In this document: piece by piece, positions 1 through 7,321 of the stretch | Numbering within the stretch: the stretch's first letter is position 1 | Layout: each line of letters opens with the position of its first letter | Assembly: GCF_036697405.1 (NCBI RefSeq) | Contig: NZ_JBAHWA010000005.1 | Coordinates: 219,338 to 283,337 of the forward strand | DNA: 64,000 nucleotides | Direction: 5' to 3' | Origin: Lysobacter sp036697405 | GTDB taxonomy: Bacteria > Pseudomonadota > Gammaproteobacteria > Xanthomonadales > Xanthomonadaceae | Notes under the pieces: model-generated | What the model saw: only the letters and a program-made list of their open reading frames with translations | Told to the model about the DNA's origin: nothing | Databases searched by the model: none | Position numbers and translations under genes: made by a program

Positions 1-126
1 GTCGGCCTGATGGCCTACTTCCCCGACACCCGCATCGCGCTGTTCGTCGGCCCGGCCTTCCTGGTCCTGCTGGTGGTGCTGTACTACGCGCTGGGCCTGG
101 GCAAGCGCGCGGCGGCGAACGGATAA
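1..126 (+). CDS. C-terminal end of a membrane transporter, probably an APC-type amino acid permease (partial)
   Basis: Only the last 41 codons are in the window; the frame is open from base 1 and stops at 124-126. The peptide is a short loop (LMAYFPDTRIAL) followed by one strongly hydrophobic helix and a basic tail ending KRAAANG. A PDTR loop followed by a last transmembrane helix with a positive cytoplasmic tail is what I recall of bacterial APC amino acid permeases of the AroP/ProY type. Too little is present to name the substrate, and another multi-pass carrier is possible. Confidence 0.5.
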   Translation, partial: VGLMAYFPDTRIALFVGPAFLVLLVVLYYALGLGKRAAANG

Positions 127-247
127 GGCCCGACATCCGAGGCGGCGCGCGGACATTCCGCGCCGCCTCGGCAAGATGCTGGCGGCGGCTTCGCCCGGGT
201 CGCGGACGGGGGCCGGGGCTTGCGCCCGCGCGCCGCGCCGGCGGCGC

Positions 248-496
248 TTATTCCTTGGCCGGCGTCAGGAAGTAGGCTTCGACTTCGCCCTTGACCTTGA
301 CCGTCATCGGGTTGCCGCGACGGTCCAGGGCCTTGCCCACCGGCACCCGCACCCAGCCTTCGCTGACGCAGTATTCCTCGACGTTGTGGCGTTCCTGGCC
401 GTTGAAGCGGATGCCGATGCCGCGTTCGAGCAGGGCGTCGTCGTGGAAGGGGCTGCGCGGGTCGTTGGACAGGCGGTCGGGCGGGGTATCGGTCAT
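248..496 (-). CDS. DUF3297 family protein
   Basis: Small acidic 82-residue cytosolic protein, with no signal peptide or membrane segment. It starts MTDTPPDRLSNDPRSPFHD, continues with RGIGIRFNG and the block NVEEYCVSEGWVRV, and ends in a beta-rich GEVEAYF segment. The length and these blocks fit DUF3297, a short proteobacterial family of unknown function that I recognise from memory. It stands alone, 121 bases from the end of the upstream permease and 89 bases from the next gene. No function can be assigned. Confidence 0.85.
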   Translation of the reverse strand: MTDTPPDRLSNDPRSPFHDDALLERGIGIRFNGQERHNVEEYCVSEGWVRVPVGKALDRRGNPMTVKVKGEVEAYFLTPAKE

Positions 497-585
497 CGTC
501 GTTATCGCTGCGGGTGGCTACGGTCGCGGCGCGCGCGTGGCGGCGCCGGCTGCACAGGATACGCGTCGCGCCGGCCGCGGTCGCC

Positions 586-900
586 TCAGGACGGCCGCTC
601 GCGCTGGAACCGGCGCAGTTCGACCTCGGTCAGGGGCCGGATCGCCTCGATCTCGTCCAGCCACAGGTCCTGGGCGGCGCCGTCGACGGGTTCGAGCCGG
701 AGCACGCCGTTGAGGCCTTCCTCGTCGCCGGGGCCGTAGAAGGACTGCAGGGTCGGCAGGGCGGCGACCACGCCGGCCAGCACGCGGCCGTCGCGCATGT
801 GCAGTTCGACCCGGGCGTCGTCGGGCAGGTCGGCGATGCGCGCTTCCAGGCGCGCGATATCGGCGGGCGCGGTGTAGACGTGGTCGGCGTTGCGGGACAT
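586..900 (-). CDS. DUF3247 family protein
   Basis: 104-residue soluble protein. The frame is open further upstream, but the start at 898-900 (MSRNADHVYTAP) fits the family; the upstream extension is Arg/Gly-rich and looks like read-through of GC-rich spacer. Its core is a small beta-barrel-like stretch (ARVELHMRDGRVLAGVVAALPTLQSFY), an NGVLRLEPVD strand and a C-terminal helix with LDEIEAIRPL. I recognise it as DUF3247, which I know mainly from xanthomonads; the function is unknown. The fold pattern resembles small Sm/SH3-like barrels, but that is only an impression. Confidence 0.75.
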   Translation of the reverse strand: MSRNADHVYTAPADIARLEARIADLPDDARVELHMRDGRVLAGVVAALPTLQSFYGPGDEEGLNGVLRLEPVDGAAQDLWLDEIEAIRPLTEVELRRFQRERPS

Positions 901-1049
901 GGCGGCGGCCGCTTCGGGAACTGGAGCCGACTCTAGGCCCGCGCGCCGCAAGCGCGGGTGAAGCCGCGTTCCGCGCGCGCTGCCCGGCGCCGCTTTCCAT
1001 CGCCGCGTCCAGGCGGCATCCTGCCCGCCTCCCCCGCGGCGGAACCGCC

Positions 1050-1595
1050 ATGCACCCACCCGACGACGATTACGAGAGCGACGACTACGACGGCTACGAC
1101 GGCGACCTCGACGAGGCCACGCCCGAGGCCCTGGTCTGGCAGTTGCTGCTGCTGATCAACCCCGGCGACGAGGAATCGGCGCTGCAGCAGTTCGCCGACT
1201 ACCGCGAGGCGCTGGCCGAAGCCGGCGAGGACAGCGACGAACCGGTGTGGCTGATCAAGGACGCGATCGACTGGAAGGCCGGCTACTACGTCGACTGGAA
1301 GGACAGCGAGTCCTTCATCGACAGCATCAACGAGCTGGCCGCGCGCTGGAACCTGCGCGTGGACTGGGGCACCGACGACCCCGCCGATCCGGACTTCCTC
1401 GACGGCACCGACGTGCCGGCGCTGATGGCCACCGCCCACGACCGCCTGCGCGAGCACGGCTACACCCTGTGGACCTGGAACACCGGCACCGACAGCCATG
1501 CCGGCTGGATCGCCCTGCGCCGCGACGACGAGGCCATGCAGGTGCTGACCACCGCGCTCGGGATCGAGGCGCGGCCGGGCAGCGACGCGTTCTGA
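1050..1595 (+). CDS. Acidic hypothetical protein, DUF6630-like
   Basis: 181-residue, strongly acidic cytosolic protein. The first 30 residues are an Asp/Glu/Tyr-rich tail (HPPDDDYESDDYDGYDGD). After it comes a compact domain with LVWQLLLLINPGDEESALQQF, WLIKDAIDWKAGYYVDWKD, a helix SFIDSINELAARWNL, and a C-terminal GYTLWTWNTGTDSHAGWIAL strand pair. This matches my memory of DUF6630 proteins, small monocistronic proteins of unknown role; that assignment is moderate. There is no catalytic signature, membrane segment or operon partner. Its neighbour msrB converges on it with a 21-base gap. Confidence 0.75.
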   Translation: MHPPDDDYESDDYDGYDGDLDEATPEALVWQLLLLINPGDEESALQQFADYREALAEAGEDSDEPVWLIKDAIDWKAGYYVDWKDSESFIDSINELAARWNLRVDWGTDDPADPDFLDGTDVPALMATAHDRLREHGYTLWTWNTGTDSHAGWIALRRDDEAMQVLTTALGIEARPGSDAF

Positions 1596-1616
1596 GGCCG
1601 GCGCCCCCAGGCGGGA

Positions 1617-2084
1617 CTAATCCGCCGGGCTGGCCTCGGCGCCGCCGCGTCCCAGCGGATCGGGCAGGGCCTCGCCCTGGCGGCTGAACGCCAGCGAGAC
1701 CGAATTCAGGCAATGGCGCTCGCCGGTCGGCGGCGGGCCGTCCGGGAACACGTGGCCGAGGTGGCTGCCGCAGCGCGCGCACACGATCTCGTCGCGGACC
1801 ATGCCGTAGCGGGTGTCGCGCACGGTGCGCACGTGCTCGGGGTGATAGGGCGCGAAGAAGCTGGGCCAGCCGGTGCCGGAGTCGAACTTGGTGCTGGAGC
1901 GGAACAGCGGCAGGCCGCAGAACCGGCAGGTGTAGACGCCGTCCAGCTTGTTGTCCAGGAACACCCCGCAGAACGGCGCCTCGGTGCCGTGATGGAGCAG
2001 GACCTGGCTCTCCTCGGGGCTCAGTTTCGCGCTGAGCTCGCGCCGTTGGGCCTCGCTGGGCGGGGTCAGGTCGAAGGCGGTCAT
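1617..2084 (-). CDS. msrB: Peptide-methionine (R)-S-oxide reductase MsrB
   Basis: 155 residues, the usual size for a stand-alone cytosolic MsrB. It reduces the R epimer of methionine sulfoxide in proteins, using thioredoxin for recycling. Two CxxC pairs (C53/C56 and C102/C105) form the structural zinc site. GTGWPSFF (about residues 70-77) and HLGHVFPDG are family signatures. C125 in RHCLNSVSL is the catalytic cysteine. The C-terminal tail after residue 140 is a short Gly/Ala-rich extension. It is a single gene, divergent from the cold-shock gene. No msrA is in the window. Confidence 0.97.
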   Translation of the reverse strand: MTAFDLTPPSEAQRRELSAKLSPEESQVLLHHGTEAPFCGVFLDNKLDGVYTCRFCGLPLFRSSTKFDSGTGWPSFFAPYHPEHVRTVRDTRYGMVRDEIVCARCGSHLGHVFPDGPPPTGERHCLNSVSLAFSRQGEALPDPLGRGGAEASPAD

Positions 2085-2395
2085 GGCGGACTCCGGGCGT
2101 CGGTGGGCTGTCCGGAATGGTACGCAAGCCCGTCCCTGCTGGCGCGCAGGGCCCGGGAACGCTGTTTCCCAGCCCTGTTCAGCTGAACGGGGAGGGCCCC
2201 TCCCGCACGCAGCATTTGCATTTCCGCCAGAAGCGGACTAGCGTATCGAGTGCTGTGTTCGTCAAGGGTCACCATGAACCGTGGCCCGATGCCGTAGATC
2301 CCAGATCCGCCCATCGTTGCACCAGGCTTCCTCCTTGCAACCAGCATCAAGGCCGCGTAGGCGGCATTCCCATTACGTTTCAAGGAGCAAGCAAA
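2085..2395 (+). promoter_or_regulatory. Intergenic region and probable long 5' leader of the cold-shock gene
   Basis: 311 bases between divergent msrB and csp with no convincing gene. The stretch nearest csp (about 2215-2395) is noticeably less GC-rich than its surroundings, and AAGGAG at 2382-2387 sits 8 bases before the csp ATG. Cold-shock genes commonly carry long structured leaders that act as thermosensors; that this one does is inference. No clean -10/-35 pair is assigned. Confidence 0.4.
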
Positions 2396-2605
2396 ATGTC
2401 GAACCGTGAATTCGGTACGGTCAAGTGGTTCAACGATGCCAAGGGCTTCGGCTTCATCAGCCGTGAGAACGGCGAAGACGTGTTCGTGCACTTCCGCGCG
2501 ATCGAGTCGCAGGGCTTCAAGAGCCTGCAGGAAGGCCAGAAGGTCTCCTTCACCGTCACCCAGGGCCAGAAGGGCCTGCAGGCTGAATCGGTGCAGGCGG
2601 TCTGA
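2396..2605 (+). CDS. Cold-shock protein, CspA family
   Basis: 69-residue single-stranded nucleic-acid-binding protein made of one OB-fold cold-shock domain. Both RNA-binding motifs are intact: RNP1 as KGFGFIS (residues 17-23) and RNP2 as VFVHF (29-33). GTVKWFN is at 7-13. Such proteins melt RNA secondary structure and antiterminate or stimulate translation in the cold or in stationary phase. The start is set by AAGGAG 8 bases upstream. The gene ends 40 bases before a strong terminator hairpin. Which csp paralogue it is cannot be told from one copy. Confidence 0.97.
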   Translation: MSNREFGTVKWFNDAKGFGFISRENGEDVFVHFRAIESQGFKSLQEGQKVSFTVTQGQKGLQAESVQAV

Positions 2606-2644
2606 ACCGCTTAAGGGCCGCGCCCTAGGGCGCGATCCGAAACG

Positions 2645-2671
2645 AAAAGCCCGGCTTCGGCCGGGCTTTTT
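2645..2671. terminator. Intrinsic terminator between convergent csp and the MATE gene
   Basis: An 8-bp perfect stem AGCCCGGC / GCCGGGCT with a TTCG tetraloop, flanked by AAAA on the left and TTTTTG on the right. Each strand therefore reads a GC-rich hairpin followed by a T-run. It can terminate csp from the left and the MATE gene from the right. Confidence 0.9.
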
Positions 2672-2719
2672 GTTTGTGCGCGATCCGGGGCGGCGATCGG
2701 CGGGTCCCGGCCGGCGCGC

Positions 2720-4078
2720 TCAAGCCGGCACGGGCGCGGCCATGCGGCTGTCGGCCTGGCGCAACGCGCGCAGCAACAGCACCACGCTGAGGATCGCCTG
2801 CAGGGTCACCGAGGCCACCGACAGCAGCCACAGCTGACGCAGTTCGAAGTCCGGCCGGGTCGACAGCCAGATCGCCGGCAGGGCGAAGGTCAGCACGCGG
2901 CTGGCGCTGCTGAGGAAGGCCGGCAGGGTGTTGCCCAGGGCCTGGAACATGCCCGAGCAGGTGAAGATCAGCCCCGAGGCGACGAAGTTCAGCGAGATGA
3001 TGCTCAGGAACTGCACCGCCACCGCGATCACCGCGGCTTCCTGGGTGAAGGCGCTCACCAGCCAGTCCGGACGCCACTGGCACAGCGCGGTCAGGCCCAG
3101 CATCAGCGCGCCGCCGATCGCGACGGCGGCATGGAAGGTCGCGCGCACCCGCTCGGGCCGGCGCGCGCCGACGTTCTGCCCGGCCACCGGCGCGGTCGCG
3201 AAAGCCACCGCCATCGCCGGCAGGAAGATCGCCTGCATCACCCGCTGGCCGATGCCGAAACCGGCCTGGGCCTCGGCGCCGAAGCCGCGGATCGTCCAAT
3301 AGATCACCGCCATGTAGACGAACATCAGCGCGAACTCGCCGCCCGGCGGCAGGCCGATGCGCAGGATCCGCTTCCACACCGCGAGGCGGGCGTGGAACTG
3401 GCTGGGATCGAAGCCGACGTATTTCTCCAGGCGCGCGAAGTACAGCGCCATCATCAGCACGCCGGCCGCGACCGAGATCGAGGTCGCCAGGCCCGCGCCG
3501 GCCACGCCCATCGGCTTGCCGGTCAGCCAGCCGGCGATCAGCACCGGCGCCAGGATCGCGTTGAGGACCACGGTCAGCATCTGCACCACCATGGTCGGCT
3601 TGGCGATGCCGGTGCCGCGCAGCGCCGAGCCCATCGCGATCTGGGCGAACTGCAGCGCCAGGCCGGGCAGGAACCAGTACAGATAGTCGATGCCGGCCTG
3701 GGTGGTCGCGGCGTCGGCGCCGAGCGTGCGCATGTAGGCGCCGCCCAGCGCATAGCCGCCGACCAGGGTGATCGCGGTGCAGGTCAGCGCCAGCAGCAGG
3801 CTCTGGTTGAACACCAGGTTGGCGTCCTCGCGGTCCTTGCGCCCGACCGCGTGCGAGATCAGCGCCATCGTGCCCACGCCCAGGATCTGGGTCAGCGCCA
3901 TCACGATGAACTGGACGTTGCCGGCCGCGCCGACGCCGGCGATCGCGGCGTCGCCCAGGCGCGCGACGAAGTACAGGTCGATCAGGAAGTACAGGGTCTG
4001 GAACAGCATGCCGATCATGATCGGCGCAGCCATCCGCAGCACGTGTTTGGGAATCGAGCCCTGGGTCAGGTCTTGCAT
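2720..4078 (-). CDS. MATE family efflux transporter
   Basis: 452-residue inner-membrane protein with about 12 hydrophobic segments in two similar halves, the normal size and layout for MATE (NorM/DinF) drug:cation antiporters. Typical blocks are MAAPIMIGMLFQTLYFLIDLYF at the first helix, GALRGTG-like GSALRGTGIAKPT (about 156-168) at the half boundary, and APVAGQNVGARRPERV in the second half. It would export cationic or amphipathic compounds in exchange for H+ or Na+; substrate and ion cannot be read from sequence. It is a single gene ending next to the shared terminator at 2645-2671. Confidence 0.93.
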   Translation of the reverse strand: MQDLTQGSIPKHVLRMAAPIMIGMLFQTLYFLIDLYFVARLGDAAIAGVGAAGNVQFIVMALTQILGVGTMALISHAVGRKDREDANLVFNQSLLLALTCTAITLVGGYALGGAYMRTLGADAATTQAGIDYLYWFLPGLALQFAQIAMGSALRGTGIAKPTMVVQMLTVVLNAILAPVLIAGWLTGKPMGVAGAGLATSISVAAGVLMMALYFARLEKYVGFDPSQFHARLAVWKRILRIGLPPGGEFALMFVYMAVIYWTIRGFGAEAQAGFGIGQRVMQAIFLPAMAVAFATAPVAGQNVGARRPERVRATFHAAVAIGGALMLGLTALCQWRPDWLVSAFTQEAAVIAVAVQFLSIISLNFVASGLIFTCSGMFQALGNTLPAFLSSASRVLTFALPAIWLSTRPDFELRQLWLLSVASVTLQAILSVVLLLRALRQADSRMAAPVPA

Positions 4079-4170
4079 GGCGACGCCCTTGTCTGCGATG
4101 CGCGGACGTTAGCGCGCGCCGGCCGCGCGCGCCATGGCCGCAAGGCACGGTTCGGCGCGGGCGGCGTCGC

Positions 4171-4641
4171 TTAGCCGGTCGCGCGCGGACGCCGGAACAC
4201 GACCAGCTTGCCGGTGAAGGCCTGCACCACCTCGCCGCGCTGGTTGCGAGTCTCGTTGCGGACCACGACCAGGCCGCGGTCCGGCCGCGAGCGCGAAGGC
4301 GAGACCTCGACGATCTCGCTGTGCACCTGCAGGGTGTCGCCCGGCCGGGTCGGGCGCGGCCAGGCGATCTCGGCGCCGGCGCCGATCAGGCCGCCGGCGG
4401 GGATGCCGCGATCGACCAGCAAGCGCATGGTGATCGCCGCGGTATGCCAGCCGCTCGCGGCCAGGCCCTCGAACAGGCTGGCGCGCGCGGCCGTGTCGTC
4501 GAGGTGGAAGGGCTGCGGATCGAACTCGCGCGCGAAGGCTTTGATCTGCGCTTCGCTGACGGTATAGCGGTCGGTTTCGAAACGCTGGCCGACCGCGAGG
4601 TCGTCCAGGTAGAGGCCGTCGTCGGGGCTGTCGCTATGCAT
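4171..4641 (-). CDS. MaoC-like hotdog dehydratase
   Basis: 156 residues with the single-hotdog MaoC layout: YLDDLAVGQRFETDRYTVSEAQIKAFAREFDPQPFHLDD, then LASGWHTAA, then RPTRPGDTL. D-x-x-P-x-H within FDPQPFHLD is the usual (R)-hydratase active-site pattern. The family hydrates or dehydrates acyl-CoA thioesters such as crotonyl-CoA. The start at 4639-4641 (MHSDSPDDG) was preferred because the longer frame overlaps the thioesterase upstream. The gene begins 13 bases after that thioesterase stops and is the last gene of a TetR-thioesterase-MaoC operon, so a role in fatty-acid or aromatic acyl-CoA metabolism is inferred. Confidence 0.88.
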   Translation of the reverse strand: MHSDSPDDGLYLDDLAVGQRFETDRYTVSEAQIKAFAREFDPQPFHLDDTAARASLFEGLAASGWHTAAITMRLLVDRGIPAGGLIGAGAEIAWPRPTRPGDTLQVHSEIVEVSPSRSRPDRGLVVVRNETRNQRGEVVQAFTGKLVVFRRPRATG

Positions 4642-4654
4642 GTGCGGTCCTGGT

Positions 4655-5119
4655 TCAGCGCTTGCGTTCGAACACCAGCAACGTCGAGGTCGCCGAGGCG
4701 TACAAACGCCCCTGCGCATCGGTGAGCCGGCCTTCGGCGAAGGCCACGCGCTTGCCGATCGACAGCAGCTTGGCTTCGGCGCGCACCGGGCCGGTGTCGG
4801 AGGTCATCGCGCGGTGATAGGCGATCTTGAGTTCCAGCGTGGTGTAGGCCTGCTGCGCGCTGAGCGCGCTGTGCGCGGCGCAGCCGCAGGCCGAATCCAG
4901 CAGGGTCGCGGCGTAACCGCCGTGGATCACGCCCAGCGGGTTGTAGGCGTGCGGACCGGGCGTGCCGGCGAACACCGCGCGGCCTTCGTCGACCTCGGCG
5001 AGGACGAAGCCCAGGGTCTCGCCGATCGGCGGCGGGCGGCCGGCGGCGAGCAGGGCGCGCAGGGTGTCCAGGCCGTTGAGGCCGCGCAGGCTTTCGAGTT
5101 CGAACACGTTCACGGTCAT
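4655..5119 (-). CDS. PaaI-family hotdog thioesterase
   Basis: 154 residues. The centre carries the PaaI/YbgC-like active-site block NPLGVIHGGYAATLLDSACG (about residues 60-79), where HGG positions the thioester and the following Asp is catalytic. YTTLELKIAYHRAM and a LLVFERK end follow, as in acyl-CoA thioesterases of the hotdog superfamily. It should hydrolyse medium-chain or aryl acyl-CoA. It lies 27 bases downstream of a TetR regulator and 13 bases upstream of the MaoC gene, same strand, so the three are probably co-transcribed. Confidence 0.92.
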   Translation of the reverse strand: MTVNVFELESLRGLNGLDTLRALLAAGRPPPIGETLGFVLAEVDEGRAVFAGTPGPHAYNPLGVIHGGYAATLLDSACGCAAHSALSAQQAYTTLELKIAYHRAMTSDTGPVRAEAKLLSIGKRVAFAEGRLTDAQGRLYASATSTLLVFERKR

Positions 5120-5146
5120 CGCGGGCTCCGATCGGGCGACAGGTGA

Positions 5147-5716
5147 TCAAGGGGAGGAGACGGCGGCCGAAACCGCCTGCAGCACTTCTTCCGACAAGGC
5201 CGGATCGTCGACGGCGCGCGCCAGCACCAGCGCCCCGACCATGCTGGCCAGGGCGGTCAGCGCGCGCTGGCGGCGTGCGGCGCGGCTGCGGCCGGGCAGC
5301 AGCGGCGTCAGCAGCTCGAGATAGGAGCGCAGCGCCTGGCCCAGGCTGCGCCGCACCGGCGGGTCCAGGCGCGCGGCGTCGGCGCCCAGCGCGGCGAAGG
5401 TGCAGCCGCGGCCGGGCTGGTCGCGGTGCGCGGTCGACAGATAGGCCGCGGCGATGCGTTGCAGCGCATGCTCGCGGTCGCGCTCGATCAGTTGGGTCCA
5501 GTAGGCCAGCGATCCGGCCAGCGCATGCTCGCAGGCCTGCGCCATCAGGTCCTGCTTGGACTCGAAGTGGCCGTAGAAGCCGCCGTGGGTGAGGCCGGCG
5601 TCGTGCATCAGTTCGGCGATGCCGATGCCGTCGTAGCCGCGTTCGCGGAACAAGCGGGCGGCGGCACCGACGATGCGCGCGCGGTTCTCGGCGGCCTGTT
5701 CGCGGCTGACTTTCAT
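5147..5716 (-). CDS. TetR/AcrR family transcriptional regulator
   Basis: 189 residues from the start at 5714-5716 (MKVSREQAAENRARIV). The N-terminal 60 residues form the TetR helix-turn-helix: ENRARIVGAAARLFRERGYDGIGIAELMHDAGLTHGGFYGHFESKQDL. The rest is a helical ligand-binding domain with no recognisable specificity. A longer frame begins at 5785, but its extra 23 residues lack the family pattern. It heads the thioesterase-MaoC operon and probably represses itself and those genes until an acyl-CoA or similar ligand binds; that is inference from position. Confidence 0.93.
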   Translation of the reverse strand: MKVSREQAAENRARIVGAAARLFRERGYDGIGIAELMHDAGLTHGGFYGHFESKQDLMAQACEHALAGSLAYWTQLIERDREHALQRIAAAYLSTAHRDQPGRGCTFAALGADAARLDPPVRRSLGQALRSYLELLTPLLPGRSRAARRQRALTALASMVGALVLARAVDDPALSEEVLQAVSAAVSSP

Positions 5717-5771
5717 GGCGTGGCTCCGCCGGACCGCGTCCGGGCCCGGTCCGGCGATGCTAGCAGTATTC

Positions 5772-5785
5772 ATGACGACTGACAT
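5772..5785 (-). promoter_or_regulatory. Possible TetR operator and promoter region
   Basis: An imperfect 14-bp palindrome, ATGACGACTGACAT, sits in a small AT-rich island (about 5757-5795) about 55 bases upstream of the TetR start. An autorepressor would bind in such a place. The dyad is weak (four of five outer positions match), so this is only a candidate. Confidence 0.25.
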
Positions 5786-5930
5786 TTAAATCCGGCGGGC
5801 GGCCGGCCCGGACGGCGCGCGCGCCTGAAAGCCGGGCAACGCGCGCGGCCGCACGCGCTGGCGCCGGTCGCCGCAGTTCGCGTCTAATCCGCAGGCCGGC
5901 GCCGCGCCGGCGACCGACCCCGGAATCGCG

Positions 5931-6686
5931 ATGCGCCTGCTCGCCGCTGCAGCCCTCTTGATCGTCCCCTGCGCCGCCGCGTCGGCGGCCGAATCCGCGC
6001 GCGGTCCCGCGCCCGCGCCGAATTGCCTGGACGCGCGCAGCATGAGCGAAGTGCGCCAGGCCTCCGAGCGCACGCTGGCGGTGGTGCAGGCCGACGGCCG
6101 GCGCTTCCGCGTCGACCTGGGCGAGGACTGTCCGGCCGCCGCCGACGACGCGCAGGCCAGCATGCTCGCGCGCGAGGGCTGGGTCTGCGGCCGGGGCAAC
6201 GAATACCTGCGCAGCGGACAGCGCCTGTGCGCGGTCGCCGCGGTGGCCGAGATCGACGCCAAGGCCTATGCCGAGCTCGCGCTGGCCAGCCATCGCCGCC
6301 ACGGCGACGTGGCCACGCTGGACGCGGTCGAAGTGCGCGCGGAAAAACGCCGCGGCTTCGGCGGCTCGGTGCAGTACTGCCTCAACCCGCGTTACATGCG
6401 CGGCTGGAACGAGGACGGCAAGGGTCTGGTGGTGGAAGTGTCGCCGCAACGCTCCGGCGGCAATCGCTACTACCGCGTCGAACTCGCGCACAGCTGCCCG
6501 GAGCTGTACGACGCCACCACCATCGAACTGCGCTCGGGCATGGGCATCAGCGCGGTCTGCGGCAATCCCGGCGACGTGGTGGTCGCGGTGCCGGAGATGC
6601 GTTCGGGCGAGGGCATCGCGCGCAGCGCCGGCGCCTTGTCGCGGATCCAGTGTCCCATCGCCAGCGTGTATCCGATCGACAACTGA
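5931..6686 (+). CDS. Secreted Cys-containing protein with two similar halves, possibly tandem DUF6491-like domains
   Basis: 251 residues. The first 20 are a signal peptide (MRLLAAAALLIVPCAAASAA). The mature part is two related modules of about 95-100 residues. Each begins with Cys (NCLDAR near 31; YCLNPR near 148), runs through a beta-strand with RFRVDLGEDC or YRVELAHSC, then MLAREGWVCG or LRSGMGISAVCG, and ends near RLCAVAAVAEID or IQCPIASVYPID. The paired cysteines suggest disulfides in the periplasm. The pattern resembles DUF6491, a short periplasmic family, but duplicated; that name is tentative. It is a single gene, divergent from the TetR operon. Confidence 0.75.
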   Translation: MRLLAAAALLIVPCAAASAAESARGPAPAPNCLDARSMSEVRQASERTLAVVQADGRRFRVDLGEDCPAAADDAQASMLAREGWVCGRGNEYLRSGQRLCAVAAVAEIDAKAYAELALASHRRHGDVATLDAVEVRAEKRRGFGGSVQYCLNPRYMRGWNEDGKGLVVEVSPQRSGGNRYYRVELAHSCPELYDATTIELRSGMGISAVCGNPGDVVVAVPEMRSGEGIARSAGALSRIQCPIASVYPIDN

Positions 6687-6826
6687 GCCTTCGTTGTCGC
6701 CGCCGCGACGCGTTCGTTAGCGTCGCGTGCAGGTCGCCTGAACGCGATTGCATGAACAGGCGATATTCACCGCCGGTTGCCGCAGGCGTGGCGAGACTCA
6801 TTGCACCTTCCTCCAAGGAGGCTGCC

Positions 6827-7258
6827 ATGAACCGCACCGCCGTACTTCGCACCACCGTGCTCGCGATCGCGCTGGCCGCGTCGGGCACCGTACTGGCCCA
6901 GGAGGCGCTGACCGAAGCCAAGGTCCGCGCCCAGCTGACCGAGCAGGGCTATACCCACATCAACGACATCAAGTTCCGCGACGGCGTCTGGAAAGCCGAT
7001 GCGCGCAGCGCCGAGGGCAATCGCGTCGACGTGCGCCTGGATCCCGAGACCGGCCGCGTGTATCCGGACGAGCAGGTCGCCAACCTCAGCGAGGCCGACG
7101 TGCGCGCGCGCCTGGCGGTGGCCGGTTATACCAACGTGCACGACGTCGACTACGAGGACGGCATCTGGAACGCCGAGGCCGACGATCCGGCCGGCCGCGA
7201 TGTCGAACTCAAGATCGATCTCAAGACCGGCCGCGTGATCGGCGCCGAAAAGGATTGA
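6827..7258 (+). CDS. Periplasmic protein with two PepSY domains
   Basis: 143 residues: signal peptide 1-24 (cleavage after VLAQ), then two tandem PepSY-like repeats. Repeat one is EAKVRAQLTEQGYTHINDIKF...GRVYPDE (about 29-80). Repeat two is EADVRARLAVAGYTNVHDVDY...GRVIGAE (about 84-140). PepSY domains are often propeptide or inhibitor modules of M4 peptidases and also occur as free periplasmic proteins that bind or inhibit proteases. AAGGAGG at 6815-6821 fixes the start. A 16-bp hairpin follows the stop at 7281-7315. No partner peptidase is adjacent. Confidence 0.88.
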   Translation: MNRTAVLRTTVLAIALAASGTVLAQEALTEAKVRAQLTEQGYTHINDIKFRDGVWKADARSAEGNRVDVRLDPETGRVYPDEQVANLSEADVRARLAVAGYTNVHDVDYEDGIWNAEADDPAGRDVELKIDLKTGRVIGAEKD

Positions 7259-7280
7259 TCGCGGTCCAGCGCAGTATCGG

Positions 7281-7315
7281 CACGGATCGCGCCGCGGCCC
7301 GCGGCGCGATCCGTG
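7281..7315. terminator. Strong hairpin between convergent genes
   Basis: A perfect 16-bp stem (7281-7296 with 7300-7315, 3-base loop) lies between the stop of the PepSY gene and the stop of the MFS gene on the other strand. It has no T-run on either side, so it may act as an mRNA 3'-end stabiliser or Rho-dependent boundary more than a classic intrinsic terminator. Confidence 0.55.
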
Positions 7316-7321
7316 TCGCCA

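Noticed and set aside
2081..2491. A minus-strand 136-aa open frame opposite the cold-shock gene.
   Set aside because: It runs antisense through csp and ends inside the msrB start region. The codon pattern follows the csp frame and there is no domain or ribosome-binding site.
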